Shown here piece after piece: positions 49,925 through 61,935 of a stretch of DNA of 64,000 nucleotides (within the stretch, counting starts at the first letter, position 1; the number at the start of each line of letters is the position of its first letter). A program made the translations under genes and the position numbers. Under the pieces are notes generated by a model. It searched no databases, had not been told where the DNA came from, and saw only the letters and a program-made list of their open reading frames with translations. The DNA comes from Lichtheimia corymbifera B2541 (Eukaryota > Mucoromycota > Mucoromycetes > Mucorales > Lichtheimiaceae), in the NCBI GenBank assembly GCA_000697475.1, contig JNEU01000811.1:1-64000 (forward strand), written 5' to 3'.

Positions 49925-49987
49925 TGGGGTTGACAAGGTGTGTGTGTGTCTCGAGTAAAGAAAGAAAGAGCTGCGGAAATGGTTGAG
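49925..49987. promoter_or_regulatory. Very short shared promoter between divergent genes
   Basis: Only 63 bases separate the MGMT start codon (minus strand) from the ATG at 49988 of the next plus-strand gene, or 15 bases if the in-frame ATG at 49940 is used. It contains a TG repeat and a purine tract. Both leaders must overlap the partner gene. Confidence 0.6.
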
Positions 49988-51985
49988 ATGGCGACTGTCA
50001 AATCACCCACACACATAAAAGATGTACCACCGGGATTACCAAACCTGGCAACGTGTCCAATGCGCCTCTCTTCCCCGATTCTTACACATTATCGACAGGC
50101 TCTCTTGCTCATTGGGTGGTTCGTCATTTCCTTGATTCTCTTACGCTCATTGCTACGCGATGCATCCTTCAACACTGTTATCGAGCCTACGCCTTATCGT
50201 TTGGACCTGAATCTGTGGCCTTCCAACACCACAACAACGAATGGAGTAGTGGAACGATTGACGTTTGACAATGACTGGAAACCAGTGACAGCCGTCATTC
50301 ACCAAGTCTCTTCGAATGAGAACGATATTAGACAACGAGTGCATGAATTGCTCGAATATCCATTTATTCAACAAGTGCTTATCCACAGGGGCGATACTAC
50401 TCTAACAACCAAATTGACAGTGGAGGTATGTTAAAAAACGATTGGGTGGTTCGAGACCCTTTTATGTGCTAATTTGTGTGTGTTTCTCAGCAACTGGATC
50501 TGGATCCTTTGCAGCAAGCGCGGGTTGAGATTCTTGAACCGGGAAGCAGCAGTGAGCCCTTTGGTACCTTTGCACGTTTCATGACATGTGCTATGGCCTC
50601 CTACGATGTTTGCTACTTTCAAGATGATACTTGGTCCCATCATGCCATGGATAGCTTGTACACCAACATGGTTCGATATCCAAACTTGATCCATGCCATC
50701 TCACCGCCTTCTCTTTATCTCGATCAGTTGCGTTGGAGATTCAGTAATCCAGGTATGTAGATTGATGTGATATGTAGTAGAGATACATAATAGCTGATCA
50801 TCATCATTCTACTACTACTACTACCAAAAGAGATTAGCATGCATGCTGGATTTGTGGATATGCAGTACGGTGCATTTGTACCACGTTGGAAATGCCAAAC
50901 CTTTTTGACACAGTTGGGCAAGTCGGGCTTTGGGAAGGATCAGATTCGTCTGGCAGACACCTTATTTTCATTATGGACAAACCAGTACCCCTGGATCTTG
51001 GCTGGTCCAATTTACGGGCATCAAGCATTGAATAACACTCCCACATGGCCTATTCCCCCTTTGGCAACTATGGTAAGTTTGTATTCAGCTCATTGGTATT
51101 ATATGGAAACTCACCCTCTTCTTTACATACATAGTCCAAAGGCATAAGGCGATTGCAGCAAGTGTTGGAAGCTGATACATCGGATACACCCAAGGATTAT
51201 TTTGAACGTGTGGAAGAAGTCCCTCGTTTGGATGAGCGTGATGTCAGGTAATTATCATCATCAACCATAGGAGATTAAGAGAGTACTCATATTACATCTA
51301 CTCTACTAGAGCTGCATGTGACAATGACCGATGCTTGTTTATCACCAGCATGGATCCACTTCCTGCACCAACCGAGTTGATATACAACCGACACGATATC
51401 AGGAGCATGCAACACTGGGAAGAAACGTACAATGAACTTGGAAACTCGAATGACTTTTTTGATCAGCATCCCTATCATTTCGCTGTGGATAAAGACCCCG
51501 ATACATGCTGGAATACATTTCATTGTACGTTCGTTTGTGCGACAAAAAAAGCTCATCAACAACAACACTCATCATTCTATTTAATAGATCCAACAACAAA
51601 TGACTATTTTGGATTGATCTTTATCGGTGGTGATGAGCAACCTGACCAATTCACAATGTACACCAACAATAAGGTGGATCATCCAGAGAAGCAATTCAAG
51701 ATAGCCGTGACCAGTGATGGCGAGGAATGGGTAAGAGAATTGGATACATAGGGATGGGTCCAATCGTATTAACAAGACGTATCATAGATTGATTGTGATA
51801 CTGCTGACCCAGCTTTATGGGACGTAACGACTCCACAACAGGTGCAGGTTCGCCTGAAATGTGCCAAGGATGACGACGACGACTACAAGGAACCAGTAGC
51901 AAGAGCTCTTCGCATTACATTCCTGGAGAATATGAAGGAGTCTTTCACTGTCTGTGGCATGGATGTGGGTACCTTGGCGCTATAG
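49988..51985 (+). CDS. Type II membrane glycosyltransferase-like protein with C-terminal discoidin-like domain
   Basis: Exons 49940 or 49988-50425, 50491-50752, 50831-51072, 51135-51247, 51310-51524, 51588-51730, 51788-51985 join in phase; 536 residues from 49988. One anchor helix (ALLLIGWFVISLILL) follows a short cytosolic tail, giving a Golgi-type topology. The central part has GT-A-like features: VTAVIHQVSSNENDIRQRV (a first strand and switch), and YDVCYFQDDTW, a probable metal-binding DxD-like site, then PNLIHAISPPS and a GFVDMQYGAFVPRW stretch. The last 150 residues (DKDPDTCWNT..., YFGLIFIGGD, KQFKIAVTSDGEEW, ALRITFLEN) look like an F5/8 type C (discoidin) sugar-binding fold. I do not recognise a named family; the enzyme call is inference. 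Confidence 0.72.
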
Positions 51986-52530
51986 AGAAACATTTTGCAT
52001 CTTGACATCATCATCGGCATCATCATCATTAAAGCATCATTGAATTCATCGAGAATGTCCCAGGGTTGCATTATTAACCATTGTTTGATTGGCTTTGTGT
52101 CTTATCCATGGCATATGCTGCTGCGCACACACCCTTTTATGACAAGCTGTTTTATTCCATTTCGAGGAAGCGATATATATATACAAGAGCATCAACGGAA
52201 ACAAGTCAAAGGTAGGATTGATCTAGCGAATGGGTCATGGAGGAGGAGGACTGATTACTAATGGAAAGGTTGCCATTGTCGCAGCAACAACAGCAGGACT
52301 GGAAAGAGGTTCTCCGACCGTATTTCAAAAAGTGAGGAGGTGGCAGCTGGTGTTTCTCTTTACAACTCTTTCCTCTTTCTTATCCGAGTTTTTTTGTGGT
52401 GCGGTTCCAATCCACCCTCTTTTTTTTCTTCCACCTTCTCCCTTCATAAGCCCAATACCAATCCCATCCACCTGCATTTCATCAAGACTCTTTTGTATAT
52501 CCTCGATATTTATATATATTACCAATAACG
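51986..52530. other. Intergenic region upstream of RNR1
   Basis: Contains pyrimidine-rich sequence (52360-52480) and a TATA-like run (52508-52519, tttatatatatt) shortly before the RNR1 start, plausible promoter elements. No MluI cell-cycle box (ACGCGT) lies here, but acacgcgtgtg occurs inside the second RNR1 intron (52689-52699). Confidence 0.45.
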
Positions 52531-55197
52531 ATGTTTGTATTCAAGCGAGGTAAGTGTTCATCATCTAATACACAGACCGATACATGTCCATGGGAAAATT
52601 GATCATTGTTTCATTTTGATAGACGGAAGGAAGGAGCGTGTGGCCTTTGATAAGGTAAGCATATCGTAAAACACGATCGCGTATTTTACACGCGTGTGTG
52701 TCGCGTCGAGAAAAAAATGGGCTGGGATAGGAAAAAGGCGAGAAAGAGAAAAAAAGCCCAGCGCGTTAATTAACCACCCGCACACCACACAACAATAGAT
52801 CACTGCAAGAATCAATAAGCTTTGCTATGGCCTGGATCAAACCCATATCGACCCTGTCTCCATTACCCAAAAGGTAAATACAAGCATTCATCACACCCGC
52901 CCATGTAACTCACCCAAGATGTGTGATCTCTGTAGGTTATCTCTGGTGTCTATCAAGGTGTGACCACCGTTGAACTTGACAACCTTGCTGCCGAGACAGC
53001 TGCGTATATGACTACGAAGCATCCTGATTATGCTGTGTTGGCTGCCCGTATTGCCGTTTCCAATTTGCACAAGGAGACCAAAAAGGTGTTTTCTCAAGTG
53101 GTGGATGACTTGCATACCTATGTGAATCCCAAGACCAACAAGCACTCGCCTATGATTTCTGACGAGACCCATGCTGTGGTGATGAAGCATGCTGACAGAC
53201 TCAACTCGGCCATCATTTACGATCGCGACTTTAGCTTCAACTTTTTCGGCTTCAAGACCTTGGAACGTTCCTACCTGCTAAAGATCAATGGCAAAACCGC
53301 TGAGCGTCCTCAACATATGATTATGCGTGTGGCTGTTGGTATCCATGGCGAAGATATCGATTCAGCTATTGAGACATACCACTTGATGTCGGAGCGTTTC
53401 TTTACGCATGGCAGTCCCACCTTGTTCAATGCCGGTACACCACGTCCACAATTGTCATCGTGCTTTTTGTTGACCATGAAGGATGATTCGATCGAGGGTA
53501 TCTATGAAACACTCAAGACATGTGCCAAGATTTCAAAGACGGCGGGTGGTATTGGTCTCAACATTCACAATATTCGTGCTACGGGTTCGTACATTGCTGG
53601 TACCAATGGATACTCGAATGGCATTGTTCCCATGTTGCGCGTGTTCAACAATACGGCTCGTTATGTGGATCAAGGTGGCAATAAGCGTCCTGGTGCTTTT
53701 GCCATGTACTTGGAACCTTGGCATCCTGATGTCTTTGATTTCCTTGATTTGCGCAAGAACCATGGCAAGGAAGAAAACCGTGCACGTGATTTGTTTTATG
53801 CCTTGTGGATTCCAGACATGTTTATGCGCCGCGTGGAAGAAAATGGTGATTGGAGTTTATTCTGCCCTGATGAAGCACCTGGATTGCAAGACGTGTGGGG
53901 TGAGGCATTCGATGAGTTGTACCTGAGATATGAACGTGAAGGCCGTGCTCGCAAGGTGGTCAAGGCACAAAAGCTCTGGTATGCCATTCTGGAAGCTCAA
54001 ACTGAGACCGGTGGTCCATTCATGTTATACAAGGATGCATGCAATCGCAAGTCCAATCAACAAAACTTGGGTACTATCAAATGTTCCAATCTCTGCACTG
54101 AAATTGTCGAGTATTCATCCCCTGATGAGGTGGCTGTATGCAACTTGGCCAGTATTGCATTGCCCTCCTTTGTGGTGCGCAAGACACGTGACACACCTGC
54201 TTCCTTTGACTTTAAAAAGTTGCATGATGTTACCAAGGTGGTTACTCGCAACTTGAACAAGATCATTGATATCAATTATTATCCTGTGCCCGAAGCTGAG
54301 CGTTCGAACCGTCGTCATCGTCCCATTGGTTTGGGTGTGCAGGGTCTTGCAGATGCCTTCATGTTGATGCGTTTCCCATTCGACTCGCCTGAAGCCAAGC
54401 AACTCAATTTGCAAATCTTTGAAACCATTTATCATGCTGCTGTGGAAGCATCCACCGAATTAGCTGCACGTGATGGCGCTTATGAGACTTTCCAAGGTTC
54501 ACCTGCATCCAAGGGTCAATTGCAATACGACTTGTGGGGCGTGACACCCACTGACTTGTGGGATTGGAGCTCGCTCAAGGAAAAAGTGGCAAAGCATGGC
54601 TTACGCAACTCGCTTTTGGTCGCACCCATGCCTACTGCATCCACATCACAAATCCTTGGTTTCAACGAATGCTTTGAACCTTACACCTCCAACTTGTATA
54701 CACGTCGTGTCTTGGCCGGTGAATTCCAGATCGTCAATCCATGGTTGTTAAAGGACTTGGTGGAACGTGGTATCTGGAACGATGATGTCAAGAATATGAT
54801 CATGTCTGATAACGGCTCCATTCAACGTGTGCCCATCATCCCTGATGATCTCAAGAATCTCTACAAGACTGTTTGGGAATTGCCACAGCGTGTGATCATT
54901 GATATGGCTGCTGATCGTGGTGCCTTTATTGACCAAAGCCAGAGTTTGAATATTTTCATCGGTGAACCCAACTTTGGCAAGCTCACAAGCATGCACTTTT
55001 ATGGATGGAAAAAGGGTCTAAAGACCGGCATGTATTATTTGAGATCACGTCCTGCTGTCGATGCCATCAAGTTCACTGTCGATCAACTCTCACTCAAAGA
55101 ATACCGTGAACGAAAGACGGAGCAAGAAAGCAGTAATGAAGCTGATATGCTTTGTTCACTTGAAAACAAGGATGCTTGCATGGCTTGCAGCGGTTAA
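52531..55197 (+). CDS. RNR1: Ribonucleoside-diphosphate reductase large subunit (class Ia R1)
   Basis: Makes deoxyribonucleotides from ribonucleoside diphosphates with the R2 partner. Exons 52531-52549, 52623-52654, 52799-52873 and 52936-55197 give 795 residues. The ATP-cone starts at residue 1 ([25 protein letters not shown]), which verifies the three tiny first exons. The catalytic cysteines are visible in [15 protein letters not shown] and [10 protein letters not shown], with [17 protein letters not shown] for the specificity/active site and [23 protein letters not shown] near the C-terminal half. The C-terminal swinging arm ends ACMACSG, the CxxC pair that re-reduces the active site. Family identity is certain. 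Codon use is noticeably more uniform (preference for C-ending codons) than neighbours, as in highly expressed genes. Confidence 0.98.
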
Positions 55198-55368
55198 ACA
55201 ACATTCCATTGTATTCCGACCATCAACAAAAACATGTCCTTTTTCTTTCACTGTGCATTCCCCCCCTTCTCCTCCATCTTCACCACCTCTACCTCCTTCA
55301 TATATAAATAACATTACTGCATTAACAAAAAGCAAAGTTCATTGTCTTCATAATAAACGTACAGGGGT

Positions 55369-56651
55369 CTATGACCTTGATGAATAATAATAGTAAGCTA
55401 TCCCAATGATACTTGCAAGGATGAGTACTACTACAATATGGAGCATGTTGGTTGATGGTGATCATTTCATGTGTATCCATCCATCCATACTTACTCAGCA
55501 TCAGCCATCTCAGGCACCATCGACGATAAAGGTTGCGGTTATCCAGCATGAGTCGTACACGGGCAGTACCAACAGCATCTGGATTGGCTTTGATATGTTC
55601 ATCAAGATGATGCATTCGTTTTGCAAGCTCGGTGTATCCATGCATCGTCTTTTGTAACCGGCGATCCGTACGCTCTAGGTGGAATTGCTGTATTGATCCT
55701 TCCCCTTGATGATAGTTACTCGTAACACTTTTTACAGCATTGGCAAGCGTATCCCACGCGTCATCAAGCGTAGTCAGCTGTTCAGTGTAGGTTGCTATCG
55801 TCTCTTGATCCTCTTGTACTTTGTGTGAAAGACGTCGAATCATATCATACAGATGCCGGGATTGTGTTCGGTATTGGTTGACAAGTTGACGTGCTGTTCT
55901 ATAAAAAGAGTGAGTTATTATCATATCAAGAGTCATTTTAAAAGATTGCTTACGGGATCGTAGAAGGGTATTGTGACGATGATGTTGAGTAGGAGGCGGA
56001 TGGATGATGATAATGATGCTTGAGTTGTTGAAGTTTGACAAGGTTGAGAAACATGCGTCGTTCTTGGTTGCTACGCGCCTTGAGTAATAAAAGGTTTTGT
56101 GGTGATTCAATGATGAGTGCAGTGGACGTTTGTGAATCAGCGCGTGCTTGACATTTGGCATGAATCCAACCCTCCTTGAGATTGGGTTGATCTTGTAATA
56201 CATCTGACAACGTTACTGCAGAGCTTGGTAATGGATCCTCGTCTTGATCATTCTTGGTCATTCGACCTCGCTCCACGTGCTCTTCGTCATGGATACTCGT
56301 GTTGTTGATACTACTATTACTGCTCTTGCTGCTACTACTGCTGTCGTCTTGCTTGTCTGATAACGCTAGTGTATCCTTCCACGAGTGAAACATGTGGTGA
56401 ATGCGTGATGCTTCGCGATGCTTGATTGAAGTAGGTGTGCATGGCGGCGTGGGTGTTCCAGGCAATGGTGCATTATGAAAGTAAAGAAAAGCACGGCGAG
56501 ATTGGATGGGTAAAAGAGCAATGGTGTTATCGAGTACGCGGACAAGAACATAGCAACGAAATGCGGGCCATCGAAAACAAAAGGTGTCCACCACATCCGC
56601 TGAAAATGACAGCTGACGTTTGCATGATTTATGCTCCTGCTCCTGCTTCAT
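55369..56651 (-). CDS. Tail-anchored coiled-coil protein, family not recognised
   Basis: Exons 55954-56651, 55495-55898 and 55369-55430 join in phase to 387 residues. The N-terminal half has two conserved-looking blocks (VDTFCFRWPAFRCYVLVRVL, and GWIHAKCQARADSQTSTALIIE with SPQNLLLLKARSNQERRMFLNLVKL), which together resemble a PH-like fold split by a Ser-rich insert. The middle is a helical coiled coil (RQLVNQYRTQSRHLYDMIRRL, ERTDRRLQKTMHGYTELAKRM). The last exon adds a C-terminal membrane helix (IVLILASIIGIAYYYSSRS), so the protein should be tail-anchored. The PH-like reading is inference; the anchor and splice structure are well supported. Confidence 0.72.
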
Positions 56652-56837
56652 GAAATTACTACTACTTTTTAAATAAATGATGGGGTTGCCAGGATACGGC
56701 AACTTTTTTTTTTCTATAAACATGATCGACGACACACAAACACCCATGACGTCTTGTTTCCAAACTAACCGAATGATATTCATTGTTTTCCATATTCATT
56801 CTCTCTGCGTGCTGTTGGTATCATCATTCTTTATTCT

Positions 56838-58019
56838 TTATACAATCAAACGAGGAGGAGGTGGAGAAGGAGAAAGGGATGGGGCCATTAACTTTTGTGA
56901 TGATGCGATATGTGTCAATGCCATTTTTCCTAATGCATCTACCATCATGACCATTGCTTGTTCCTGAAGCTGTCGCTGATAAAGGGTATACTGCACTGCT
57001 TGAACAATGTACGCCCGTAATGCATATCCAGTCGCTACTGCTGTCACATAGACCGCACAAATTGCTGCCACCGTACGAGCCATCAGCCACATGGCTTCAA
57101 GGGGCCGTAATGATAATCGAAGTCGATCGGCATAAATCTTGGGAAGTGATTCGCTAAGGATACGGATATCTCGATATGACAATCCACCACCATGATGATG
57201 ACTCATTGTTGAGTTGATACTATTAAATGTCCAGCTAGTGCCAGCGCCTGCCGCAATCAGTCGAAATTCGAGAAAGCTGCAAAAATGCATATAGGCTTGT
57301 CGTGGTACGTATAGATGATAATTCAATGCTTGAAGGAATCGACGCTCGAGACGATTGATGTCAGTCAATTGATAGGCGTAGTTGGTATTGACAACCCAAT
57401 CCGCATTGGTCCAGCATACATCGGCTCTGATAGTAGAGATGGGGGATGTTAACAACAACAACAGCAAGGAGAATTATGCCATTGGGGGGGGGGGTATTGT
57501 AAAGAGGAGGAGAGTATACTTACAAAAACTTGTCTGCCACCACGATACCAGCAATAAACAAATCGCGTGTTGACCAATCGGGTTGATGGTGTGGACAGCT
57601 TTGTTGAAAGATTTGATCAATGTACCATAGACTGAGCAATAAAGAAGAGCAGGATACTTGTGCATGGGCGAGGGTCTTGCGGATAAAATTGGCATTTTCT
57701 CGGAATCCATGGATACCACCATGACGCATAAGACTGGCAATAAAAGCGGCTGTAAGGTCTATTATCATATAATTAGCATACCAACAACATGGATTCATGT
57801 ATACTATAATCACATGCCTATCAACTCGATGGGGATAACTTCACTTTCTGGTTCATGTCGTTGATACTGTGGAATATGCCGCAACAACAGAGTCAGTCAA
57901 CAAAGAAGAAGCACATATAAAAGAACACTTACTGTCTGTCCAGCAAAGTGATACATTTTATCTCTTTCTGATTGCTCTTTTCTTTGTCGTGATCGTTTAT
58001 GGTGATTCCTTTTCGACAT
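56838..58019 (-). CDS. Cyclin of the Pho80/CNPPD1 type with C-terminal hydrophobic segment
   Basis: Exons 57933-58019, 57818-57866, 57524-57758 and 56838-57426 join to 319 residues. The cyclin box is seen in FIRKTLAHAQVSCSSLLLSLWYIDQIF, LFIAGIVVADKFL and NYAYQLTDINRLERRFLQALNYHLYV, the Pho80/PCL pattern. After it comes a hydrophobic stretch (MARTVAAICAVYVTAVATGYAL), reminiscent of the membrane segment of CNPPD1. The 59-bp intron at 57759-57817 must start with GC (ag|gcatgt), as unspliced sequence stops at once and a nearby GT gives the wrong frame. A 12-base G run lies in the last intron (57485-57494). The kinase partner is unknown. Confidence 0.83.
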
Positions 58020-60234
58020 GGCGAGTTCGATTTCGAGGCAAGAAGGGTAAAAGAAGGACGAGGGATAAAAAGAAAAGCGCTCGTTACTCAGCTCTTCCAC
58101 ATGCAGCTAACAAAGTGCGACGGGCGGTGACCCAAACGATTTCCATAAGCGGTTCGGCACATGACACCAATCAGCGTGGCACATCATAAAATAGATCCAC
58201 CCCATCCGTAGAAGGAACAACCCAGTCTAAAGAAAAGTAGCGTAGATGTTGTTACGTGAGCTATCACTATAAAACATCATGCTTTTTTATGTCTTGATAT
58301 TTACAAGGTTTTTATGATAAGCTCTACTAAGGTTAGAAAGGATTGCTTCTAGCTTGGTATTCGCCGTTGGGCAGCATTGGATGTTCCGCTTATTGTGTCC
58401 AGAATATCTACAAGAGAATTTCGTTGAACAGTGGTCAATGTTCAACTTGGATATGGCGTTGGTCAAGGCACTACCAGGCATTACCAACCACTTGGCCCAC
58501 TGACACGTTACACATTCAGCAAGTTGTGCCCGGAGAACAGAGCGATACAAGGGACATACTTATATCACCAACCACCTTTCTAAGTGGCAGGTGGATTTAT
58601 CAGCTGTTAATTTTCCATCATTTCGACTCATGCTTGACCACTTTATCAGTTTCATCCATCATGACCACAATACCCACGCCCACTCACATATAAACAAGGT
58701 TGTTGCACCGACGCTATCGTACGCATTTCTTTCTATTTGAAACATCAACGGCTTTGGTAAGTCTCAAGGATTGCCTTTATGTGATCCCCAAATGAAGGTG
58801 TTCATGCATTGATATTTTCTGTAGCTCACATCATTGCTTTATCACTTGAAGTGCTCATTGGTGCTTAATGACATTTGGCTGTGTTCTTTGATGAACCCTT
58901 TGGGAGGTAGGTATAACTAGCATTTATATATTTAAAGGATGCTTAAACTGATGGGAAATTGAGACTCATTTGTGGGTGACATAAGTACATGCTGATACAG
59001 GATCGGGTCGCATACATCCGCAAAGAGCTCAAGATACTCAGAAAATGACAAGAGTCTGGGATGGTTGACTACATAACAAGCCCAATTGCTTATGGTAGTC
59101 AACAAACCAAAAAGCAAATCATGCGTTATACACATTTTGGAACGAGCAAGTGACCGAATTTGAGAAGAACATAATAAGGAAAGAAGCAAGCAAGGTAATA
59201 TTAGTGTAATGGGGAGATATGTGTGTATAATGATGGTAATGGATGATGCACTTCCTTTGCTTTTGTAGTTGAGGGGTTGAAGCAGGATTCTTAGCCTTGG
59301 CAGCATCGGTCATAGAGCATTCGACTGTAAGGAAAAGAGGATCACCACCGGAAACACTTCCGGCTCCATCATCGTCACATGAGCTAAAAGCGCGAAAGAT
59401 GGTAATAAGAATGGATGAAATGAGCTAAATAAGCACTTGTTAACTATTAGTGAGTTGTGTAGAGCACAAGGTCTGACGATGTTAAGCAACAGGCGATGCT
59501 CATCCACATCGACTATAAGCAGGGGGAAATGTCTGACGAATAGACAAAGAAAAATAATGGCGTAAGTTTTTAAGTCTTGGATATGCTCAATTAATGCTAA
59601 CGCCATGTCCTGTTTATAGTGCTTGATTCTCGTCTACTGTATTCTTGACCTCTCTGATGGGTCAGCCGAGTCTCAACGATCACTGTTTCCTGATAACCAA
59701 TGGCACCTACTAGTCGACGTTTTCAGCAAGAAAATACTTGGTATACGCCTCACCGCGATGCCCAGTTCATCGTGCTCCAGCATGTCCCGCCGTGTCAAAC
59801 GGTATCATGTAGAGAAGGTGTTGACAAACACTCAAGCACAAGTTGCAACAGTTGAGGATGAGGAGGAGGAAATTGACCTGTATTGGTACAAGAAGACTCG
59901 AGATGGATGGTACAATATCCATCCGTACATAACGTAGAATCCATTACCCTTTTTTGAAATGCGATTATGCAGCTCGCTAGTCATAGGCTCCTTTGTGCCA
60001 TTTCGCATATAATAAATGCATTGACCATCATCCTATTTTGCACATGTTTTATTCGTAACAACCAAGCACAAAGACAAGCAAGTCTATTTACTTTAAGGGA
60101 TAATGGGAGGAGAGGATACAAGGACAATGGCGAGGAATGAAAGCGTAGTTTCAATGGGAGTTACTATATTCAGTGTGGAATCGTTCCTATTCAAAACGAA
60201 AAACAAACAACGCTTTGTTCCCTACCTAGACAAC
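58020..60234. other. Intergenic region, no confident gene
   Basis: Over 2.2 kb only short frames occur. The best is on the plus strand, 59623-59937, ending VATVEDEEEEIDLYWYKKTRDGWYNIHPYIT (quoted in part), which is protein-like but has no family, no upstream exon and no defended start; it may be a relic. Confidence 0.35.
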
Positions 60235-61512
60235 ATGGCATTCTCTGCATGGCGACGCTTGGCCTTCCAACCAACAGCGTTACGATCTACAGTCTTGCAA
60301 CCTCTTCCATGCCGACCCATGGTCCATCAACAGTGGCGATTTGCTGTAAGGAGCTGTCAATCCATGTCAATGGGGTTCCTGACGACATTCTTTTGGGGGG
60401 GAGGTGTATAGGGACACAACAAGTGGAGTAAGGTCAAACATACCAAAGGAGCCAAGGATGCCAAGAAAAGCCGTCTTTTTTCAAAGTTGTCATTGGAAAT
60501 TGTATCAGCTGTGAGAGGTAAGATAGGGAGAGAGAAAGTGTGGGTGAGATCAAGAGATATGAAGGAGGTGATGGATTTTTCTGAATGGAAGCATCTTGAC
60601 ATATGTATGCTATTAGCAACCGGCAATGCGGATCCATCTCTCAATGCTAAACTTGCTTCGGTCTTGGTTCGAGCTAAAGCAGCTGGTTTACCCAAGGATA
60701 ACATTGAAACTGCATTGAAAAAGGTATAATGTCATCATCATCATCCCTTGATTGTAAACATGCAATTGATACAAGACATCAATCTAGGCAACGTCCAAAG
60801 AAAAGGATTCGGTCGAGGATGTCGTTTATGAATGTTATGGACCAGGTGGCATTGCCATGATCATGTAAGTCTTGGCAAAAAAGTATGATGATGGGATCTG
60901 GTGGGGGGTTAACAAGGGGAGAGAGGACATTTCATACTAAGAGATTATTTATGCAAACTAGTGAAGCTGTGACTGATAAGCGATCAAGAACTGTCAAGGA
61001 AGTCAAGGAGGTGTTGAACCGCGTGGGGTAAGGAGTCGAGTTTTACAAGGCATTGTTGTTGCTTTTTCCATTGACTTTTTGCTCCTAGTGGATCCGTGTC
61101 CTCTGTAGGTTGGCTCTTTGATAAGAAGGGGCGTGTTGTTTTTGGTGCAGGTGAATCAGGTCACAGTCTTGAACAAATGATGGATTCAGCCATTGAAGCA
61201 GGTGCTGAGGATATCGAGGAATACGATGACCTTGTCGAGGTAAATATATTTATATATCCATGTCAACGATGACATTCATCCCCTTTTGCTTAGATCACTT
61301 GCGAGTTTCCACAATTGAGTCCAGTGAGCCGTGCGTTGATGGATCAAAAATATGAGGTACAGCGAATGGAAGCGACCTATATTCCACAGAGTACCATGGA
61401 GATCTCAGATAAGGATACCCAAGAGTTGGTGGAAAGGTGTCTGGAGGATATGGATAACTTGGATGATGTTGTCAAAGTGCATTGTAATGTAGTCTTGCCT
61501 CAACAAGAATAA
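60235..61512 (+). CDS. TACO1/YebC-family mitochondrial translation factor
   Basis: YebC/PmpR-type protein, in eukaryotes a mitochondrial factor (TACO1, translational activator of cytochrome oxidase subunit 1). Seven exons: 60235-60345, 60412-60517, 60617-60723, 60788-60864, 60962-61027, 61089-61239, 61294-61512, all in phase, 278 residues. A basic, Arg-rich presequence ([18 protein letters not shown]) suggests mitochondrial import. The family hallmark [20 protein letters not shown] follows, then [48 protein letters not shown] and the acidic last domain. Length is standard for the family. Confidence 0.96.
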
Positions 61513-61935
61513 AAAAGTAATATCTATTATTTATCTTAAAGGCATATTATCATTGAAAGCAAAAGTAGTTACACTATCCGATCGTCATCACAAGTTATAG
61601 TTACCCCGCTCTTTCAGCATGATCACATGCGATTTATCTTTTTACAAATGGCTTTTGTACAACCACCAAGGTTGCTTATTTTGAAGCACTCTATATCAGT
61701 GTGGTCACCGTCATCTTTTTTCTCTATTTTCCAACACTGCTACATATACACGTAGGTTTTCTATCTCACTTGGGATTGTGTATGCGCTGTTGTGACATGA
61801 AGGCACGTGGTTAACGAAATATACAACAATAAAGATTTTCCAACATCACTTTTTGTTCCTCTCCTTCCGTACGCACAAACACCCACATATTATTCATATT
61901 ATTCGTCGTATGACCTTTTATCACTGCACAGCATC
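61513..61935. other. Intergenic region
   Basis: Spacer between TACO1 and the REEP-type gene, with a T/C-rich stretch shortly before the next start codon. Nothing else is seen. Confidence 0.5.

Noticed and set aside
53483..53926. Second plus-strand frame inside RNR1
   Set aside because: Out-of-frame shadow in a gene with strong codon bias.
57485..57494. G run as a possible G-quadruplex
   Set aside because: A single short G tract within an intron, without the four tracts needed.
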